A DNA stretch of 10,817 bases from positions 1 through 10,817 of the forward strand of contig RFHG01000315.1 of the NCBI GenBank assembly GCA_003696465.1, given 5' to 3'. Numbering within the stretch: the stretch's first letter is position 1; each line of letters opens with the position of its first letter. Source of the stretch: Gammaproteobacteria bacterium. GTDB lineage: Bacteria > Pseudomonadota > Gammaproteobacteria > J044. The notes below the pieces were generated by a model, which was given only the letters and a program-made list of their open reading frames with translations, was not told where the DNA came from and ran no database searches. This document shows positions 8,648-10,817 of this stretch, one piece after another. The translations under genes were made by a program, and so were the position numbers.

Positions 8648-8688
8648 GAATTCCCGGGCAATGCCAACTCCTTGCGAAACAAGGGGTT

Positions 8689-8717
8689 TTGTCTGGCAGC
8701 ACCAATTCCGGTATAGT
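8689..8717 (+). promoter_or_regulatory. Sigma70-type promoter of tRNA-Ser
   Basis: TTGTCT (8689-8694) and TATAGT (8712-8717) are separated by exactly 17 bp. A GC-rich discriminator (ACGCGCC) follows, as is usual for stable-RNA promoters under growth-rate/stringent control. The tRNA begins about 39 bp after the -10 box, leaving a leader of about 30 nt for 5' processing. Confidence 0.8.
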
Positions 8718-8756
8718 ACGCGCCGCATGGCGGGCCGCTGGCCTGCCACAGACACC

Positions 8757-8844
8757 GGAGGGATGGCTGAGTGGTCGAAAGCGGCGGTCTTGAAAACCGT
8801 TGAGGCGAAAGCCTCCGGGGGTTCGAATCCCTCTCCCTCCGCCA
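8757..8844 (+). tRNA. tRNA-Ser (anticodon UGA), CCA encoded
   Basis: An 88-nt class II tRNA. The acceptor stem pairs GGAGGGA (8757-8763) with TCCCTCC (8834-8840), followed by discriminator G and a genome-encoded CCA (8842-8844). The anticodon loop CTTGAAA carries TGA at 8791-8793. The long variable arm is GAGGC-GAAA-GCCTC, characteristic of serine tRNAs. The T-arm contains GGGGGTTCGAATCCC. The gene stands alone under its own promoter, and its CCA end forms part of the long palindrome that follows. Confidence 0.97.
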
Positions 8845-8886
8845 GACATGACACGGGGCCCCAGCGGGGCCCCGTGTCATGTCTGG
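8842..8886. repeat. 45-bp perfect palindrome joined to the tRNA CCA end
   Basis: Two perfectly complementary 21-base arms (8842-8862 and 8866-8886) flank a 3-nt loop AGC. The left arm begins with the CCA of tRNA-Ser and includes GACATGACACGGGGCCCC. No T-run follows, so it is not a classical intrinsic terminator. It could act as a terminator-like or processing hairpin for the tRNA transcript, or as a cruciform or protein-binding site. Confidence 0.85.
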
Positions 8887-8959
8887 AGGCGGGAGCGGCC
8901 CTGGTGAGAACCCCTTGGTTCGACAAATTCGCCGGGAGCGAATTTGGACGCCCGCAGGG
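8856..8959 (+). repeat. Post-tRNA tandem repeat, copy 1 (core block)
   Basis: Begins GGGCCCCAGCGGGGCCCCGT and ends GGACGCCCGCAGGG. It is about 97% identical to 9034-9138 by eye: the differences are a two-base change with a 1-nt C-run insertion near 8910 and one G-to-A change at 8938. It contains a hairpin CAAATTCGC / GCGAATTTG (8924-8932 and 8938-8946) with a 5-nt CGGGA loop. After the core, copy 1 has two extra hairpins that copy 2 lacks. Confidence 0.9.
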
Positions 8960-8993
8960 CGCCCCGAAGGGGCGGCGCACAGGGAAGTGCGCC
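8960..8993 (+). repeat. Two adjacent hairpins found only after copy 1
   Basis: CGCCCC-GAA-GGGGCG at 8960-8974 and GCGCAC-AGGGAA-GTGCGC at 8975-8992 are both perfect stems. Copy 2 lacks the first and most of the second, keeping only GCACAGGGA (9145-9153). Neither is followed by a T-run. Confidence 0.65.
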
Positions 8994-8997
8994 GTCC

Positions 8998-9011
8998 ATC
9001 CCTCTCCCTCC
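8998..9011 (+). repeat. Duplicated 14 bp of the tRNA-Ser 3' end
   Basis: ATCCCTCTCCCTCC at 8998-9011 is identical to 8827-8840, the last part of the T-arm and acceptor strand of tRNA-Ser. It stands 36 bp before core copy 2, and the original stands 29 bp before core copy 1, so it appears to belong to the repeated unit. The sequence is pyrimidine-rich, so chance is not fully excluded. Confidence 0.65.
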
Positions 9012-9033
9012 TGCCCTCTGGGTCCGAATGGAC

Positions 9034-9138
9034 GGGCCCCAGCGGGGCCCCGTGTCATGTCTGGAGGCGGGAGCGGCCCTGGTGAGCACCCCCTTGGTTC
9101 GACAAATTCGCCGGGAACGAATTTGGACGCCCGCAGGG
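9034..9138 (+). repeat. Post-tRNA tandem repeat, copy 2 (core block)
   Basis: Second copy of the 8856-8959 block, displaced by 178 bp at its start and 179 bp at its end. The GGGCCCC-AGC-GGGGCCC stem is kept, but without the long extension seen in copy 1, because the left flank differs. The CAAATTCG / CGAATTTG hairpin (9103-9110 and 9118-9125) is retained with an 8-bp stem. Confidence 0.9.
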
Positions 9139-9185
9139 GGCGATGCACAGGGAGGGTGGGCTTCAATCCCCTTCTTTCATGTCCC

Positions 9186-10073
9186 TCAGGTCGCTTCAGA
9201 GGCCTCCAGCAGGCGCAGGTAGCTCCGATAGCGTCTCTCCAGGATTTGGCCCTGTTCCACGGCAGCACGGATGGCGCAACCGGGTTCGCTTCGGTGCGTG
9301 CAGTCATTGAAACGACACTGGCCGAGAAAGGGGGAGAACTCCGGAAAACCGTGTTCGAGGGCCTTGCGGTCCAGTCGGCCGGGCCGGAAGTCGCGAACCC
9401 CGGGGGAGTCGATCAGGTCGCCACCTTCCGGCAGGTGATAGAGGGTGGCGACACTGGTCGTGTGCTGACCCTCTCCGCTATGGGCCGAAAGCGCACCGAT
9501 CCGGATATCGAGATCCGGCAGCAGGTATTTGACCAGGGAAGACTTGCCAACACCGGACTGCCCGAGCAGGATCGCGGTTCCACTGGAGAATGCCTTTGCT
9601 ACGGCATCCATTCCTGCTCCGGTCCTGACCGAGCATTCGATAACCGGATAGCCGATCTGCCGGTATTCATCGAGTCGTACAGCAAAATCTCCGCCATCGG
9701 TCTCCGCCAGATCCGCCTTGTTGCAGAGCACCAGAGGCTCTGCGGGCAGGTTGTGCACGGCCACGAGATAGTGGTCGAGCATGTCCCAGTTGGGCTTCAT
9801 GCCATGGGCGATGACCACGGCGGCCAGGTCGATGTTGGCCGCGATGAGCTTTTCCCTGCCGTTGGGTGCCGGCCGCGACAGGAGGTTGCGCCGGGGCAGG
9901 ATGTCCAGCACCACCCCGTTACCGTGACCGGCGGGTTCCCAGAGCACGAAGTCCCCGCATACTGCCTGAGCAGCCCTGCGGCGGCCGGTACAGCGGTGAA
10001 TTTCCCTGTCCTGCACGTCTTCCACGAGCATTTCGGCGCCGTAACGGGTGATGATGCGGCCGTGACGGCTCAT
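9186..10073 (-). CDS. rsgA: Small ribosomal subunit biogenesis GTPase RsgA
   Basis: Circularly permuted GTPase that acts late in 30S subunit maturation. The order of motifs shows the permutation: an N-terminal OB-fold region (about 1-65), then G4 NKAD (118-121), G1/P-loop GQSGVGKSS (171-179), the G2 threonines in HTTS (204-207) and G3 DSPG (222-225). The C-terminal zinc-binding site is C253, C258, H260 and C266. The 295 residues compare with roughly 290-350 in the family; the N-terminal extension of the E. coli protein is absent. The ATG at 10073 overlaps the stop of the pterin dehydratase (ATGA), and only a weak ribosome-binding site is present, so translational coupling is likely. The gene ends next to the tRNA-associated repeats. 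Confidence 0.96.
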   Translation of the reverse strand: MSRHGRIITRYGAEMLVEDVQDREIHRCTGRRRAAQAVCGDFVLWEPAGHGNGVVLDILPRRNLLSRPAPNGREKLIAANIDLAAVVIAHGMKPNWDMLDHYLVAVHNLPAEPLVLCNKADLAETDGGDFAVRLDEYRQIGYPVIECSVRTGAGMDAVAKAFSSGTAILLGQSGVGKSSLVKYLLPDLDIRIGALSAHSGEGQHTTSVATLYHLPEGGDLIDSPGVRDFRPGRLDRKALEHGFPEFSPFLGQCRFNDCTHRSEPGCAIRAAVEQGQILERRYRSYLRLLEASEAT

Positions 10074-10432
10074 GCCGGGTCGCTGGGGCGCGTCTCCCGG
10101 TATTGACGCAGCAGGTCATCCACGCGAACGGCGCAGATAAAGTCGTTCCTGGTCAGTCCGCCTGCGCTGTGGGTGCTGTAGGTGATGGTGCAATCGCGAT
10201 AGGTGTAGCAAACCTCGGGATGGTGATCCTCGGTGTGCGAGATCCACGCCAGTGCCTGCAGGAACAGCATCAGTTCGCTGAAGTTGGCCAGTGTAATCTG
10301 CGCGGTGATCGCGGGTGCATCATCCGTGAGCGACCATCGTGGGTCGAGGTAGGCAAGGAGTTCCCGCGCCTCGTCGGCGTCGAGTCGTTCGTCCGATCCG
10401 CGATGGCGGCAGTGGAGTGTGCGCAGATCCAT
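10070..10432 (-). CDS. 4a-hydroxytetrahydrobiopterin dehydratase (pterin-4a-carbinolamine dehydratase)
   Basis: Dehydrates 4a-hydroxytetrahydropterin, recycling the pterin cofactor of aromatic amino acid hydroxylases. Many bacteria carry it without a phenylalanine hydroxylase nearby, as here, so the true substrate context is open. The 120 residues include the family motif EDHHPE (68-73) and THSAGGLT (87-94). The three conserved histidines are H70, H71 and H88, spaced as in human PCBD1 (HH, then H 17 residues later). The N-terminal part (LDADEARELLAYLDPRWSL) matches the usual substrate-cap helix-turn. The ATG at 10432 lies 3 nt after the cytochrome stop, and its own stop overlaps the rsgA start, so the three genes look like one operon. 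Confidence 0.93.
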   Translation of the reverse strand: MDLRTLHCRHRGSDERLDADEARELLAYLDPRWSLTDDAPAITAQITLANFSELMLFLQALAWISHTEDHHPEVCYTYRDCTITYSTHSAGGLTRNDFICAVRVDDLLRQYRETRPSDPA

Positions 10433-10435
10433 GGT

Positions 10436-10735
10436 TCAGAAGTGGTAGTAGTTCTTGTTCAGGTATTCGACGACGCTTTCCAGATCGTCATCGAACCACT
10501 TGAGCTCGAGATTCTGTTCGCAGCGCTGGACCTGTCGGCGGAGGCCAGCCAGGTCGTGTACCCGCCGATCCCTGCGGGTATACAGCAGTTCGGGCTTGCC
10601 GCCGGTCATGTTGGCGTGGCAGCCGATGCAGTACTGTTCATGCAGTGCCTTGCCGCGTTCGGGGTCGGCTGCCTGGGCGCCGGAAACCCCGAGGGCGCCG
10701 AACAGCACGACTGAGAGGAGAATGTGGTGTTTCAT
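10436..10735 (-). CDS. Small monohaem c-type cytochrome
   Basis: Periplasmic electron carrier by type. A signal peptide (residues 1-22, ending GAQA before ADPERGKALHEQ) precedes a single haem site, CIGCH (C36, C39, H40). Class I cytochromes usually use a methionine near the C-terminus as sixth ligand. Here the only methionine after the haem site is M43, three residues from the proximal histidine, so the distal ligand may be a histidine (H60 or H98) or absent. A third cysteine (C72) is present. The C-terminal half (WFDDDLESVVEYLNKNYYHF) looks like the usual final helix of cytochrome c. The ATG at 10735 has GGAG 7 nt upstream. It is the first gene of the run leading to the pterin dehydratase and rsgA. 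The 82 bp upstream to the window edge show no convincing promoter. Confidence 0.88.
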   Translation of the reverse strand: MKHHILLSVVLFGALGVSGAQAADPERGKALHEQYCIGCHANMTGGKPELLYTRRDRRVHDLAGLRRQVQRCEQNLELKWFDDDLESVVEYLNKNYYHF

Positions 10736-10817
10736 GTGCCTGCTCCGTGTTGCAGCCTGTCGAGTTCTTGTAAACGAAGCCTAGCAGGTGGATGGGTGTC
10801 ATGAAAGAGTGAATGCA

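Larger units (their letters stand above)
8845..9185. other. Non-coding tandem-repeat region between tRNA-Ser and rsgA
   Basis: No supportable gene lies in these 341 bp. The reading frames that cross it are arginine/glycine/proline-rich and lack ribosome-binding sites. The content is hairpins and two copies of a conserved block (separate entries). No terminator for the rsgA transcript with a T-run is seen on the minus strand, although GCCC-CCTGC-GGGC and the AT-containing hairpin of copy 2 lie downstream of rsgA. Confidence 0.75.

Noticed and set aside
8565..8849. An N-terminal extension of the BI-1 frame reading GGRGIRTPGGFRLNGFQ.
   Set aside because: It is the antisense translation of tRNA-Ser, a common spurious peptide in databases. 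The real start has a strong ribosome-binding site at 8564.
8842..8886. The long palindrome as a standard intrinsic terminator.
   Set aside because: No run of T follows on either strand, so it was kept as an inverted repeat with uncertain function.
8827..9011. The duplicated tRNA 3' end as attL/attR of an integrated element.
   Set aside because: The segment between the two copies is only 171 bp with no integrase, and the repeat extends beyond the tRNA bases. Tandem duplication explains it better.
9160..9180. A possible third, decayed copy of the tRNA 3' end (CAATCCCCTTCTTTC).
   Set aside because: Only AATCCC matches continuously, and the following bases match about 4 of 9; too weak to claim.
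8879..9222. Arginine-rich short frames within the repeats, which could be compared with the Tpr peptide of the E. coli tyrT repeats.
   Set aside because: They have no ribosome-binding sites, frames differ between copies after the indels, and the composition follows from GC-rich DNA.
6876..10106. A plus-strand reading frame open for more than 1,000 codons.
   Set aside because: It runs antisense through hprA, the BI-1 gene and rsgA and through the tRNA gene and repeats. It has no ribosome-binding site, and its composition is that of a GC-rich shadow frame rich in Gly, Gln and His. The genes opposite are clear homologues.

Overview
This 10.8 kb window reads as chromosomal housekeeping DNA from a high-GC gammaproteobacterium. 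The evidence is the protein set: AcnA-type aconitase, CyaY, YajQ, RsmJ, SlyX, RsgA and a YccA/BI-1 protein, all gammaproteobacterial in form. A Rieske-like paralogue, a small c-type cytochrome and an HprA-type dehydrogenase hint at a Chromatiales/Ectothiorhodospiraceae-like sulfur or purple bacterium, but that placement is inference. No transposase, integrase, CRISPR array, toxin-antitoxin pair or defence gene was found.

Layout, left half. Aconitase acnA (minus strand, cut at its C-terminus by the window edge) fires away from a 114-aa two-helix membrane protein (plus). That gene converges on a DUF423-cyaY pair (minus). yajQ (plus) is divergent from DUF423 and converges on an unrecognised 109-aa protein (minus). 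This is divergent from a 180-aa membrane-anchored Rieske-fold protein (plus) that has lost its cluster ligands. Three convergent pairs meet with gaps of only 3 or 7 bp, or overlap by 8 bp.

Layout, middle. From about 8.56 kb down to 5.02 kb all genes are on the minus strand: a BI-1/YccA membrane protein, an intrinsic terminator, a hydroxypyruvate reductase/glycerate dehydrogenase whose ATG lies only 11 nt beyond that terminator, slyX (ATGA overlap with hprA), an outer-membrane beta-barrel protein, and rsmJ (overlapping the barrel gene).

Layout, right. tRNA-Ser(UGA) on the plus strand has a clear sigma70-type promoter. It is followed by about 340 bp of non-coding sequence that holds the most unusual structure in the window: a perfect 21-bp-arm palindrome that includes the tRNA CCA end, and a roughly 104-bp block repeated in tandem at a 178-179 bp period, with 14 bp of the tRNA 3' end duplicated ahead of the second copy. 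This resembles the architecture of the E. coli tyrT/rtT repeats. Beyond it, on the minus strand, lies a tightly packed run: cytochrome c, pterin-4a-carbinolamine dehydratase, then rsgA, with a 3-nt gap and an ATGA overlap.

Functional themes are central carbon metabolism (aconitase, glycerate dehydrogenase), iron-sulfur biology (CyaY beside a [4Fe-4S] enzyme), ribosome maturation (RsmJ, RsgA) and translation (tRNA-Ser). The best candidates for something undescribed are the post-tRNA tandem repeat and the ligand-less Rieske paralogue.
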